64,000 bases of DNA from Roseiarcus sp963741405 (GTDB lineage: Bacteria > Pseudomonadota > Alphaproteobacteria > Rhizobiales > Beijerinckiaceae): assembly GCA_963741405.1 (NCBI GenBank), contig CAVUHX010000047.1:130656-194655 (forward strand), read 5' to 3'. Below are positions 46,805-55,947 of this stretch, piece by piece; the stretch's first letter is position 1, and each line of letters starts with the position of its first letter. Under the pieces are notes generated by a model. The model made no database searches and was not told the DNA's origin. It was given only the letters and a program-made list of their open reading frames with translations. The position numbers were made by a program, and so were the translations under genes.

Positions 46805-47569
46805 ATGCCCGAAGACGACGAGCGGCTCGCCGCTCTGCTCGACAACGAACTCGGCGAGGACGAGAAGAGCGCCCTGCTCGAGCGGCTGGCGCAAGACGAA
46901 TCCTTGCGCCGGCGCCTCGACGTCCTTCGGCGGGACCGGGACCGGCTCATTGAGTCCTTCGATGCGCTGCTTGGGCAGGCGCCGCTGGCGCGGCTCCGCG
47001 CCGCCTTGCCGCCGGCCGACGCCGGGCCTCCGGCTCATCCCAGGCGCGCCCGGATCGGCTGGCTCGGGCTCGCCGCCGGCATAGCGATCGGCCTTCTGCT
47101 CGCGGGCGCAGCGTCGTGGGTCGGATTCGGCGGCGGTCCGCAGGAAGAGCAAGAGTCCTGGCGCCAGGCGGTCATCGAATACATGGATCTCTACACGCCC
47201 GACACCTTTGCGTTGGCGAACCCGGACAGCGCGGTTCAGGCGAAACAGCTGCAGGCGGTCAGCGCCAAGGTCGGCGTCGATCTCACGCCCGAGAAGGTCG
47301 CGCTGCCGGATCTGCGCTATCGCGTCGCGCTCAACCTGGCTTACGATGCGAACGCCCTCGCCGAGATCGCCTACACCGACGCGGGCGGCTCTCCCGTTCT
47401 TTTCTGCGTGATCGCGAACGGCAAGCCCGACGCCCCGCCGCGCGCGGTCCGCCGCGAAGGAGTTTCCTATGTCGCGTGGTCGCGCGGGGGACGCAGTTTC
47501 ATGTTCGTCGGGCGCATGGCGGAGGAACGGGTCGCGGAGCTGGGCCAGACCCTTGCGGCCCGGTTCTGA
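46805..47569 (+). CDS. Membrane anti-sigma factor
   Basis: 254 residues. N-terminal part has the anti-sigma start DDERLAALLDNELGEDEKSALLERLAQDESL, followed by a single membrane helix (WLGLAAGIAIGLLLAGAASW) and an ~150-residue periplasmic sensor domain. No zinc HxxxCxxC motif, so not a ZAS-type. The stress signal is unknown. Co-transcribed with the sigma gene. Confidence 0.82.
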   Translation: MPEDDERLAALLDNELGEDEKSALLERLAQDESLRRRLDVLRRDRDRLIESFDALLGQAPLARLRAALPPADAGPPAHPRRARIGWLGLAAGIAIGLLLAGAASWVGFGGGPQEEQESWRQAVIEYMDLYTPDTFALANPDSAVQAKQLQAVSAKVGVDLTPEKVALPDLRYRVALNLAYDANALAEIAYTDAGGSPVLFCVIANGKPDAPPRAVRREGVSYVAWSRGGRSFMFVGRMAEERVAELGQTLAARF

Positions 47570-47885
47570 GCCGCGGCGGCGAGGCGTTGTGGCGCTCGAC
47601 GTTCGATCTGTCGCGCGAGCACGAGGGCCTGATCTTCTCGCTCGCGGGCGCGCCGGATCAATCCGCAGAGCAGGCCACACATGCTTGGGAAGCTCGACCG
47701 GCGCACGCGGGAAAAGCGCGGCTGCTGGAGGCGGCGCGGGCCTCGCGTTGGCAGCGCGCTGAATGACCTGCAGCAGATTTTGGCTTCAAGCGGATTACGG
47801 GGCCTGGCGGCTTGAGCCGCCCGGCCCCATCCGTCAAGGCCCCTCTTCTACGGCAAGGGAGACGGGAAGAAAAGCCAGACGACCC
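47570..47885. other. Intergenic region, nothing recognised
   Basis: About 315 bases between the anti-sigma gene and the PEP-CTERM gene, which converge. No hairpin with a T-tract and no coding potential I can support. Confidence 0.4.
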
Positions 47886-48581
47886 TCAGACAGTGGCTTC
47901 CCGTATGCGGCGACGAAACGCAGCCAAGCCGAGGAAGGCGAACCCGCCGAGCATCATCGCCCACGTCGAGGGCTCCGGCACGCCATGCGTCACAACTCCC
48001 GGCTCCAGACCTTGAAACTCGGTCAAGAGCACGTTGGCGTTGCAGCCGTTGCCGCAGCCACCCGCGCCGCCACCGGGAGGGCCGCCGGTATAGAAGAAGT
48101 CGTAGAAGTTGTAGCCACCCGGCAGAGTATGAAGGATCGTCCCATCGTCGTTGCCTGCGACAAGACCGGCGAGAACCGTTCCCGTCCCCGACGTGTTGGC
48201 CCCCCAGACGCCCCAGCTTTCGCCCTGCGTGGTCGAACCCATCTTGAACTGGAAGTTCGTCACGCCAGCCGCAACCGCAGACGACACGTCCATCTGGATG
48301 AAGGTCGTTCCCCAGATTTCGTCGTTGCCGCTGGGATCGTTCTTGATGCCGAGGCCGGTTTCGTCGCCGCCGCCTGTCTTGGCGAAGATGGCGATGTTGC
48401 CCCACGTCGAGACGCTGTCGAAGCCGCCAGCGGTCACATGGAAGCCATCGGCGGTATAGGTATGCAACCCTCCAAGATCACCGGATGGGTTGGTCAAGTC
48501 CCACACCGCCTCGGTGGCGCGGACAGGCGTTGCGCCGACTGCTGCAATGAGCGCGGCGGAAAGAAGAAATTTGTTCATCAA
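47886..48581 (-). CDS. PEP-CTERM sorting-domain protein
   Basis: 231 residues. N-terminal signal peptide (LLSAALIAAVGATPVRA), a beta-rich extracellular body with GGLHTYTADGFHVTAGG and GG-rich turns, and a C-terminal PEP-CTERM tripartite tail VPEPSTWAMMLGGFAFLG then FRRR. Such tails are cut by exosortase and mark proteins for the outer surface or EPS matrix. No exosortase gene is in this window. The first Met of MMNK is uncertain by one codon. Confidence 0.88.
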   Translation of the reverse strand: MMNKFLLSAALIAAVGATPVRATEAVWDLTNPSGDLGGLHTYTADGFHVTAGGFDSVSTWGNIAIFAKTGGGDETGLGIKNDPSGNDEIWGTTFIQMDVSSAVAAGVTNFQFKMGSTTQGESWGVWGANTSGTGTVLAGLVAGNDDGTILHTLPGGYNFYDFFYTGGPPGGGAGGCGNGCNANVLLTEFQGLEPGVVTHGVPEPSTWAMMLGGFAFLGLAAFRRRIREATV

Positions 48582-48859
48582 GGTGTTCCCCGGTGAGAGA
48601 AAACAGACCGGGGGCCGGCTGGGCTAGGAACTGCCGCCGCCCGCCCCCATTCATCAAGCCAATGCCGGTCGGCTAGATCCGCCGACGCGGCGGACGTAGT
48701 CCAAGTCTATACTGTGGTAGTTCCCGCTTGGCCCAAGGCCGCGTCCCATGCGGCCTCGCGCACAGCATTGCATGACTGTAAGGAAATGCAACCAAATTGA
48801 TTGCATTCGACGCCGCAAGCAGCACCGGGCTCCTGCCGAAGGTCAGACGTGATCGCGTC

Positions 48860-49056
48860 TTAAGGCCTGTTCGTCGGCCCGTAACCTCGATCCGTGCGCG
48901 ACCCGCTTCGGTGGCATGCCGATCCCGGTTCTGCGTCCGGGGCTTGACTGGCGGTCCACGCTCCCTCCGGCCGCGCCCCTTCCCTCCACGCCCTCCGCCA
49001 CCGCCCATGCCCTGTCTCCCAGGGCCATCACGGCTTTGTTCGGGTGCTTCATCGGT
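48860..49056 (-). pseudogene. 3' piece of an older, interrupted group II intron
   Basis: Minus-strand sequence directly after the inner intron resembles the start of another intron-encoded protein: GVEGRG in one frame and PRTQNRDRHATEAG in the next, as in the N-terminal region of many group II maturases (EGRG..KGN / RTQSRDR). Frames are broken and nothing of its reverse transcriptase follows below about 48.86 kb. Bases 48582-48859 hold no recognised feature. Confidence 0.5.
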
Positions 49057-49111
49057 GTCGGGTCGGAGGAGGCGCGCTCAGTTGCCTTCGCGCTAACCTC
49101 CGTCCGCCGCT

Positions 49112-49145
49112 CAAACTGGACGTGCAGTTTTCCCGCATCCAGCTT
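49112..49145 (-). ncRNA. Group II intron domain V
   Basis: The minus strand has GCTGGATGCGGG then AAAACTGCACG and TCCAGT, the near-universal domain V hairpin with its AGC-type catalytic face and a GAAA-like loop. It begins one base past the maturase stop. Confidence 0.8.
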
Positions 49146-50474
49146 TCATGGATGGGCTTGCGCAGCCTGAAGCGACGGTATCAGAGAGACGAGGCCGACC
49201 AGCTTGAACTCCTCGCCCCGCAGCCGTTTCGTCGGATAGTGCTTCCAGCCTGTGTTCCTCCATCGCTTCGCGTGGTGGGACCAGAGCCGTCGCACAATCC
49301 AGCCATCCAGCTGATGAAAGAGTTTTCTGACATGAGAGCGGCAAAAGTAGTTTCCCCATCCTCGGACGATCGGGTTGATCGCCTTGATCAACTCGCCCAT
49401 TCGTAGAGGCGCATGCCTCTTCGTAAGCGCCCTGATCTGGTCTTTGAATCGGTCAACCGACTTCTGCGCGGGAATAGCGTAGAGACCCTGGCGCGTCAGC
49501 TTGGATTTGATCCGATCGTGGGACAGCTTGAACTGTCTTTTTCCACGTTTGATCTTAAATCCCAGAAACTCAAACCCATGGGCCACGTGCACAATCCGGG
49601 TCTTTTCCCGGTTGAGCGTGACGCCGAGTTGTTCGAGAATCTTTGCCGCCCGAGCCAAAACCTGTTCGGCTTCGGCTCGAGTTCGACAGGTCACCACCCA
49701 GTCATCCGCCCACCGTGTGAGTTGATACCCTTGCCGCCTCATCTCCTTGTCAAAGGGAGTGAGAAGGATATTGCTCAACAGCGGCGAGATGACCCCGCCC
49801 TGCGGGGTTCCCCGTGGAGTTGCATACTGGCGACCCTCCTCTTGGTAGCCCGCCGTGAGCGTTTGCTGAATGAGCTTCAGCACCCGGCCATCGGCGACTT
49901 GCTTCCCGATAAGAGCCATGAGCTTTTCGTGGTCCACGGACCCAAAATAGTCTTTTAAATCCGCGTCAACGATCCACTCGTTTCCAGCCTCCACTTCGCG
50001 CCAAATCTTGCTCAGGGCGTCGGCCGTCTTGCGACCCTTCCGATACCCAAAGCTGCTCGGATCGAAGACTTCCTCGAAGATCGGCTCCAGACGGTTGACC
50101 ATAGCCTGTTGGCACACGCGGTCGTAGACCGAGGGAATGCCTAACGGCCTCGTCTTCCCCGGAGCTCCTCTTTTCGGTATCTCTATCCGTCGCACGGGTT
50201 GCGGTTGATAGGTTCCGTCTCGAAGCTCTCGATGCAGCCTGTCTAGATTGATCTCCAGATGGGCCTCGAAATCTTCGATACTTATTCCATCCGTGCCGCC
50301 ACTCCCCCGGTTGGCTCGAACGCGCTCCCACGCAAGCTTCAAGTTCGTGCGTGAGTAGACCTTGTCCACCAGTGAGTGGACCTTCTGCTTCAGACCTTCG
50401 AGGCCGAGATGGTCCGACAGTCTCCTGGGCGCGTGTCGTTCGGGTTTTTCACATAGGGAACTTTCCATCTGCAC
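49146..50474 (-). CDS. ltrA: Group II intron reverse transcriptase/maturase (LtrA type)
   Basis: 442 residues. RT domains: SGGTDGISIEDFEAHL (RT1), FGYRKGRKTADALS, IVDADLKDYFGSVDHE, RGTPQGGVISPLLSNILL (QGG as in group II enzymes, unlike the SQ of the DGR enzyme at 33 kb) and catalytic RWADDWVV (WADD rather than YADD). Maturase region X follows (HAPLRMGELIKAINPIVRGWGNYF). No full HNH endonuclease domain is present. It splices and retrohomes its intron. Intact frame. Confidence 0.95.
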   Translation of the reverse strand: MQMESSLCEKPERHAPRRLSDHLGLEGLKQKVHSLVDKVYSRTNLKLAWERVRANRGSGGTDGISIEDFEAHLEINLDRLHRELRDGTYQPQPVRRIEIPKRGAPGKTRPLGIPSVYDRVCQQAMVNRLEPIFEEVFDPSSFGYRKGRKTADALSKIWREVEAGNEWIVDADLKDYFGSVDHEKLMALIGKQVADGRVLKLIQQTLTAGYQEEGRQYATPRGTPQGGVISPLLSNILLTPFDKEMRRQGYQLTRWADDWVVTCRTRAEAEQVLARAAKILEQLGVTLNREKTRIVHVAHGFEFLGFKIKRGKRQFKLSHDRIKSKLTRQGLYAIPAQKSVDRFKDQIRALTKRHAPLRMGELIKAINPIVRGWGNYFCRSHVRKLFHQLDGWIVRRLWSHHAKRWRNTGWKHYPTKRLRGEEFKLVGLVSLIPSLQAAQAHP

Positions 50475-51095
50475 GCTCCTTTCTCATCTGTCTCGACCGA
50501 TCCTGTCCCGAACCCTCCACGAACGTCCTTCCCCGGATCACTCACGATCCGCCGTCTCCGGTCACGCGAGTTATTCGTCTCGCGCTTCAGGTACTATTAC
50601 GTTCTCCGACTCCTGCATGAGCATCGGTTCCCATTTCGCTTTCGCTTATAGGGTCGCTTACCCGGCTTGCAGCCGGGACGCATGCAGGTCTCCTGGGGTC
50701 ACACGTGAATCTTCCGTATCGTGCCGCCAGCAAACACCTTGGTGCGATGGGTGAATGAGAAACGCCTTCGCCCCCATAGTGCGGGCTCGACCTTGCCCCA
50801 TCTTTGGCCGACCTGTTCGTCTTCGGGGTGGCCCCCATTGACTACAGCCCGATACTTCTCCTCATGCCCTTCGGATTCCAGATCGCTCCGGACACCCTGC
50901 CCTCCGGTACTCGAGCAACCGGCTCCAGGTCCACCTTGGCTGTGTCCGGCTTTCGCCTTCGTGCCCGTTTAGGCTTCTCCATACCGCTTTGCTTTCCCGG
51001 CCAGCGAGGCATTACCCCCGCTTTCGGATACGGCGCTCCTCATCCGAGCGCCGAGGGGACTTCAACCCCCCTGACTCACGCGCTGCCCAGCGCAC

Positions 51096-51485
51096 ACTAC
51101 GAGCGCGTCCGACTCCTCGCCTGTTCCCCGACAGATTGCGCTTTTGGCTTGTTGTCGCGGTCCGGGATCGCCTCAGCGATTGCGGACCAGACGAGGTCTC
51201 CCAGGTTCCGACGCGATCCCTTTGCGCGTGATGGGGTCTTCGACCACGGTAGGCGTCAACGCCTTGCATAGCGGCGCCGCACATTTTGCCTTCGGCTACA
51301 GTGACAGCCTCGGCCTCTACGGATTTCGGTTTTTCGAGGCTCAATAGCCCACCCCACGCAATCGCTGTGTACGCTTCGCGACGGTCGTCGCCTTCCGCCC
51401 CGCAACACTCGCTACCGAGCGCCCGCTACGGCTTACTCGGACCGGACTTCCACCGGCTGGATCGCGCCAGCTTCGCCTGGCGCAC
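51096..51485 (-). pseudogene. 5' piece of an older, interrupted group II intron
   Basis: On the minus strand 51485 starts GTGCGCCAGGCGAAG, a standard group II 5' end; it goes on with GGTGGAAGTCC and TTGCGGGGCGG-type elements and later AACCTGGGAGACCTC, as found in domain I-IV of bacterial introns. The inner intron is inserted after CTCGTAGT. The matching downstream half is at 48860-49056. Confidence 0.55.
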
Positions 51486-51885
51486 CACTGTCACCGGAAC
51501 CCCCGAACCGCTCCTGCCTCTTTCTGGCGGCAACTCGGCATTGGGCTGGCCGAATCGAGCTCTTTGTCGCCCGTCGTCTGGGCTCTGTCGCGCTGCAAAC
51601 TGGGTTGTGCTACCCGAAGGGCCGGGAAGATCCGATTGGACGCATTCCCAGAGCGGCCGGGAGCGGCTGATCATGGCGCAACGGTCGGGTCCCGCCTTCG
51701 ACCGCAATCTCGGCGCATCGGTCTCGTTCATCTTGCCGGGCGATCGGGAGCGTGTCAGCCAGTAGCGGGAGTTCCCATCGCTTGACGGTCGGCCTCCGGG
51801 GCAGGATGTGACTTTGCGGGAATTGAGTGCACGGTGCTCGCGGGCTCGTTGACGGGGCGGCGGCGCCATCTGGTATCACGGCGGC
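51486..51885. other. Intergenic region, no gene supported
   Basis: Between the outer intron 5' end and the membrane-protein gene. Open frames on both strands lack any family pattern. A promoter for 51886 should lie near its right end. Confidence 0.4.
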
Positions 51886-52440
51886 ATGGACGCATTTCGA
51901 TTTACCGCCGTCGTGCTCTCCACGGTGCTGGGACTGGGCGTCGCCCGAATTCTTTCCGGCTTCGTTTCGGCGTTCAAGGCGCGCGGACGCGTCGCTCAGG
52001 ACTGGCTGCCTCTGGTGCTCGCCGGCGTGATTCTCGGCGAGCTAATACAATTCTGGTGGGCGCTGGCCGAACTCGCAGGCATGAGGACATGGTCGGCCGG
52101 AGCATTCGCCCTGCTCGTCGCCCTGATTCTCACGCTGTTCCTGGCCGCCGCCCTCATCGTTCCGTCGCCGGACGAGACGCCGCGCAGGGCGTTTGAGCGC
52201 GACGGACGCTGGGCGATGGCCTTGCTGGCCGCCTACCACTCAGGTGCAATTGCCGCCAACGAATTCATATTCAGCGAGCCGCTCGTTTCGGCGCCGCAAT
52301 TCGCGTTGCTCGTCCAGGCCGCGCTGTCGCTCGCCATCGCGCTTACGCGATTGCGGCGCGCGCAGGCGATCCTTACCATCGCATATGTTGCGGCGACAGC
52401 GATCGACTTGGCGATTGCCTCGCGCCTCTCCTACGGATGA
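51886..52440 (+). CDS. Integral membrane protein, function unknown
   Basis: 184 residues with about five to six hydrophobic segments: FTAVVLSTVLGLGVARILSGF, WLPLVLAGVILGELIQFWWAL, FALLVALILTLFLAAALIV, and more near the C-terminus. Charged loops contain PSPDETPRRAFERDGRWA. I recognise no family. It is preceded by no clear operon partner. Confidence 0.65.
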   Translation: MDAFRFTAVVLSTVLGLGVARILSGFVSAFKARGRVAQDWLPLVLAGVILGELIQFWWALAELAGMRTWSAGAFALLVALILTLFLAAALIVPSPDETPRRAFERDGRWAMALLAAYHSGAIAANEFIFSEPLVSAPQFALLVQAALSLAIALTRLRRAQAILTIAYVAATAIDLAIASRLSYG

Positions 52441-52711
52441 TCGGTCTTGCGCATTCATCTTGGCGACCGGGCGACAAACCCACGACTCTGACGAACTGTA
52501 TCGTTCGGAGGCTTCACCCGGAACGGTCGGCCTCGGCGCAGGGGCCTCCGTAGCGCCTACGGCAGCTTTCTGGATTTCTCCGCCCGTAGGAGGCCGATCG
52601 GAAAGGACCGCACCGGGTCGAGTCCGGCCCTCCGATCCAAGCGGGCTGCCAAATGCCCCGCGCGGAAGAGGAGTCCCTATGCGGCCTCGCGGGAACCACA
52701 AGGCCGTCGAC

Positions 52712-53440
52712 CTACTTCGGCGAAAACAGGGCGAACTCCCCGCCGTAGTCCTTGCCGAGCGGCGAAGCATAGGTGTTCCGCTTGGACGTCCTGACGCCGA
52801 GGCGCGCCAGGGTCTCGGCGAGGCCGACGGCGCAGGCGACGCCGTCGAGCACAGGGACGCCCGCCTTGCGCTCGAGGTCGCGCGCGAGGTCCGTCATGCC
52901 GGCGCAGCCGAGCACGATGGCCTCCGCGCCGTCTTCCGCCAGCGCCCGCCCGATCTCGGCTTCGATGATCCGGCAGGCGTCGGAGCCCGGCTCCTCGAGC
53001 GCGAGCACCGGCACGTTGGCGGCGCGAACGCGAGCGCAGCGCGCGGCGAGGCCATATTTGACGAGATTGCGCTCGATCGGGGCGATCGAACGCGGCAGGG
53101 TGGTGACGACGCTGAACTTGTCCGCAATCAGGCTCGCCAGGTGGAACGCCGCCTCGCCGATACCGACAACCGGCGCGCGGGTCGCGCAGCGCGCCGCCTC
53201 GAGGCCGGTGTCGTCGAAGCAGGCGATGACGAAAGCGTCGGCGCCGGCCGCTTTGGCGATTTCGGCCAGGAGCCCCGGCACGGCGAAAGCCTCGTCGTAG
53301 TAACCCTCGATCGACGGCGGCCCGAAGTCCGGATTGACCGCGCTGACGTGGACCCCGGGCGACGCGGCGGCCCTGGCGGCGACGCCGATCTTGGCGGTCA
53401 TCGAGGCGGTGGTGTTCGGATTGACGACGCAGATCCGCAT
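52712..53440 (-). CDS. Aspartate/glutamate/hydantoin racemase family protein
   Basis: 242 residues of the Asp/Glu racemase superfamily. The hydantoin-racemase-like start MRICVVNPNTTASMT and the two catalytic Cys in VIACFDDTGL and LGCAGMTDLA are present. Hydantoin racemase, arylmalonate decarboxylase and maleate isomerase share this fold; the NPNT start favours hydantoin racemase. Tightly followed upstream by the liv transporter genes in the same direction (11 bases from livF), so the substrate is probably imported by it. Confidence 0.85.
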   Translation of the reverse strand: MRICVVNPNTTASMTAKIGVAARAAASPGVHVSAVNPDFGPPSIEGYYDEAFAVPGLLAEIAKAAGADAFVIACFDDTGLEAARCATRAPVVGIGEAAFHLASLIADKFSVVTTLPRSIAPIERNLVKYGLAARCARVRAANVPVLALEEPGSDACRIIEAEIGRALAEDGAEAIVLGCAGMTDLARDLERKAGVPVLDGVACAVGLAETLARLGVRTSKRNTYASPLGKDYGGEFALFSPK

Positions 53441-53451
53441 TGGCCTTTTTC

Positions 53452-54174
53452 TCAGAGATCGCCGCCGAGATAGAGATGCCGGACGCGCTCGTCCGTCGCC
53501 AGATCGGCGGAGAGTCCGGAAAGCGCAACCGACCCGGTCGACATCGCATAGGCGCGGTGCGAGACCCTGAGCGCCATGCGCGAATTCTGCTCGACCAGCA
53601 GCACGCTGACCTTCTGGTCGCGGTTGATGGCGACGATCGAGCGGGCGATGTCCTGCACGATTTTCGGCGCGACACCGAGCGACGGCTCGTCGAGCAGGAG
53701 GAGTTTTGGCTTGGCCATCAGGGCGCGGCCGATCACCAGCATCTGCTGCTCGCCCCCGCTCATGGTGCCGGCGGCCTGGCGCAGCCGGTCTTTCAGACGC
53801 GGAAAGCGATGCAGCACCTCGTCGAGGGACGTGCGCACCCCGGCCGCGTCGGAGCGCGAGAAGGCGCCCATCATCAGGTTGTCGCTCACGCTCATGTAGG
53901 GGAACACGCGCCGGCCCTCGGGAACCATGGCGATGCCGAGCTTGACGATCACGGAGGGGTCGAGCCCGTCGATGCGCTTGCCCTCGAAGGTGATCGACCC
54001 CTTGCGGATCCGGTTGAGGCCGGTGATGGCGCGCAGGATGGACGACTTTCCGGCCCCGTTCGCGCCGATGAGCGCGACCGTCTCGCCCTGATTGAGATCG
54101 ATCGACACGCCCTTCAGCGCGTAGACGTGGTCGTAGAAGAGCTCGACGCCAGCAAGAGACAGCATCGCTTCCAT
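53452..54174 (-). CDS. livF: ABC transporter ATPase LivF-type
   Basis: 240 residues: Walker A LIGANGAGKSSI, signature TMSGGEQQMLVIGRAL, Walker B LLLLDEPSLGVAP, H-loop VLLVEQN. HAAT-family second ATPase, three bases from livG. Part of a racemase-livF-livG-livM-livH gene set for amino acid, urea or ureide uptake. Confidence 0.93.
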   Translation of the reverse strand: MEAMLSLAGVELFYDHVYALKGVSIDLNQGETVALIGANGAGKSSILRAITGLNRIRKGSITFEGKRIDGLDPSVIVKLGIAMVPEGRRVFPYMSVSDNLMMGAFSRSDAAGVRTSLDEVLHRFPRLKDRLRQAAGTMSGGEQQMLVIGRALMAKPKLLLLDEPSLGVAPKIVQDIARSIVAINRDQKVSVLLVEQNSRMALRVSHRAYAMSTGSVALSGLSADLATDERVRHLYLGGDL

Positions 54175-54177
54175 CGC

Positions 54178-54957
54178 CTAGAGCCCGATCGTTTCGTCTT
54201 CGACGCCGAGATAGGCTTCGATGACCTTCTCGTCGGCGCGGATCGCAGCCGGCGTCCCTTCCGCGATCTTGACGCCGAAATTGATGACGACGATCCGGTC
54301 GGAGATCTTCATCACCGCCGCCATGTCGTGCTCGACGAGAAGCAGCGTCACGCCGCGGTCGCGCACCGCGCGCACCATCTCGACCGCCCGGTTGGTCTCG
54401 TCGGCGTTCATGCCGGCGAACGGCTCGTCGAGCAGCAGGATCTTCGGGTCGGCGGCGAGCCCGATGGCGATGCCGAGCGCGCGCAGGTGCCCCTGCGGCA
54501 GATTGCTCGCGAGTTCGTTGCGGACCGGCCCGAGGCCGAGGAACTCGAGGATCTCGTCGCTCGACCGGCCGAACTGCTCCTCGTCGCGCCGGGCGGTCGC
54601 GGTTCCGAAATAGAAGCCGAACAGGCTCGCGCGCGAGCGCAGGTGATGGGCGACGATGACGCTGTCGCGCGCCGTCATTCCCTTGAAGATCGTCGTTTCC
54701 TGGAAGGTGCGCACGACCCCCTTGCGCGCCACGACATGCGGAGCGAGCCCCGAGATCACCTCGTCGTTGAACCGGACCTCGCCGCGGGTCGGCTTTACGA
54801 AGGACGAGATCAGCTTGAAGATGGTCGACTTGCCTGCCCCGTTGGGCCCGATCACCGACAGGATTTCGTTCGGCTCGACGTCGAACGAGACCTCGTTGAC
54901 GGCGGTGAGACCGCCGTAGCGCTTGGTGAGGTCCCTGACGGTGAGGATCGGCGCCAT
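54178..54957 (-). CDS. livG: ABC transporter ATPase LivG-type
   Basis: 259 residues from ATG 54957 (MAPILTVRDLTKRYGGLTAV). Walker A GPNGAGKSTIF, signature region NLPQGHLRALGIAIGL (a variant C-loop), Walker B ILLLDEPFAGMN, and LLLVEHDMAAVM. An open frame upstream continues into livM's shadow without meaning. Two bases before livM's stop. Confidence 0.93.
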   Translation of the reverse strand: MAPILTVRDLTKRYGGLTAVNEVSFDVEPNEILSVIGPNGAGKSTIFKLISSFVKPTRGEVRFNDEVISGLAPHVVARKGVVRTFQETTIFKGMTARDSVIVAHHLRSRASLFGFYFGTATARRDEEQFGRSSDEILEFLGLGPVRNELASNLPQGHLRALGIAIGLAADPKILLLDEPFAGMNADETNRAVEMVRAVRDRGVTLLLVEHDMAAVMKISDRIVVINFGVKIAEGTPAAIRADEKVIEAYLGVEDETIGL

Positions 54958-54959
54958 GG

Positions 54960-55943
54960 TCAGTCCGCCCGCCGCGACGGCAGCCGGACGCTGAGGAGGC
55001 CGTTCGGCAGCAACACGATCAAGAGGATCATCACGCCCGAATAGATCAGCAGCTGGTATTGGCCGGCCTGGAACAGAAGGTCCCAGCCGAAATAGAGGAC
55101 GAGCGTGCCGAGCATCGGGCCGAACACGTAGCCGAGCCCGCCGAGGAAGCAGTTCAGCATGAAGTTGACGCTGTCGTTGACGGTGAAGCTCGACGGGTAG
55201 ATCGACTGGGCGATGGCGACGAAAATCGCCCCGCCGACGCCGCCGAGGAACGACGAGATCGCGTAGGCGAGCACCCTGAGGAGCGGCACGTTCAGGCCCA
55301 TCGAGGAGGCGAGGTCCTCGTTCTGGCGCAGCGCCGCGAACAGCCGCCCGACCCGGGAATTGACCAGCCGCCACAGCCCGGCGAAGCAGACGACCATCAT
55401 CGTGACCGAAAGGAAATAGAAGGCGAGGTTCTTGTTGGCGAAGGAGTCGAACGACGGCACGATCGTCAGGCCGAACAGGCCGATCCGGCCGGGCGAGGGG
55501 AGGCTGGTGATGCCCTTGGCGCCGCTGGTGATCGGCAGCGCCAGCGCGGCGAGGCGCGCGACTTCGGTCAGGACCAGCGTGATCATGGCGAAATAGACGC
55601 CGCGGAGCCTGAGGATCGGCAGGCCGACGAGGACGCTCCCCCCGGCGCAGAACAGCCCGGCCAGCGGCAGGCTCAGCCAGAAGGAGAGCCCATAGGTGGC
55701 GACGAGGATCGCCGAAACGTAGCCGCCGACCAGCGCCCAGGCGCCCTGGCCGATGTTGATCCGGCCGATGTAGAAAGTGAGCCAGACTCCGCCGCTCGCG
55801 ATCGCCAGCAGCGCGACGGAGCTCAGCGTGTAAAGGAGATCGGTCCGCCCGGTTGCGGCGATCATCCACGGCGCGGCGACATACACGACCGCGAGAAAAG
55901 CCACGAGTGCGGCGACCCTCGTTCCGCGCTCCCTGCCCGTCAT
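54960..55943 (-). CDS. livM: ABC transporter permease LivM-type
   Basis: 327 residues, about nine membrane helices, with the EAA-like SMGLNVPLLRVLAYAISSFLGG and GLGYVFGPMLGTLVL of HAAT permeases. Pairs with LivH to form the channel. Four bases separate it from livH. Confidence 0.93.
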   Translation of the reverse strand: MTGRERGTRVAALVAFLAVVYVAAPWMIAATGRTDLLYTLSSVALLAIASGGVWLTFYIGRINIGQGAWALVGGYVSAILVATYGLSFWLSLPLAGLFCAGGSVLVGLPILRLRGVYFAMITLVLTEVARLAALALPITSGAKGITSLPSPGRIGLFGLTIVPSFDSFANKNLAFYFLSVTMMVVCFAGLWRLVNSRVGRLFAALRQNEDLASSMGLNVPLLRVLAYAISSFLGGVGGAIFVAIAQSIYPSSFTVNDSVNFMLNCFLGGLGYVFGPMLGTLVLYFGWDLLFQAGQYQLLIYSGVMILLIVLLPNGLLSVRLPSRRAD

Positions 55944-55947
55944 CGTC

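Larger units (their letters stand above)
49057..51095 (-). mobile_element. Group II intron (inner, intact)
   Basis: Self-splicing retroelement of about 2.04 kb. 5' end GTGCGCTGGGCAGCG at 51095 on the minus strand, about 620 bases of domains I-III, the maturase gene in domain IV, domain V just after its stop codon, a domain VI stem with a plausible bulged A (49066-49101), and an ending near GACCCGAC. Ends are my best estimate. It interrupts sequence that itself looks like another intron (51096-51485 and 48860-49056). Confidence 0.8.

Noticed and set aside
51286..51765. Plus-strand frame of about 160 codons beside the intron
   Set aside because: Overlaps the outer intron 5' piece on the opposite strand; such frames recur beside group II introns and have no protein family.
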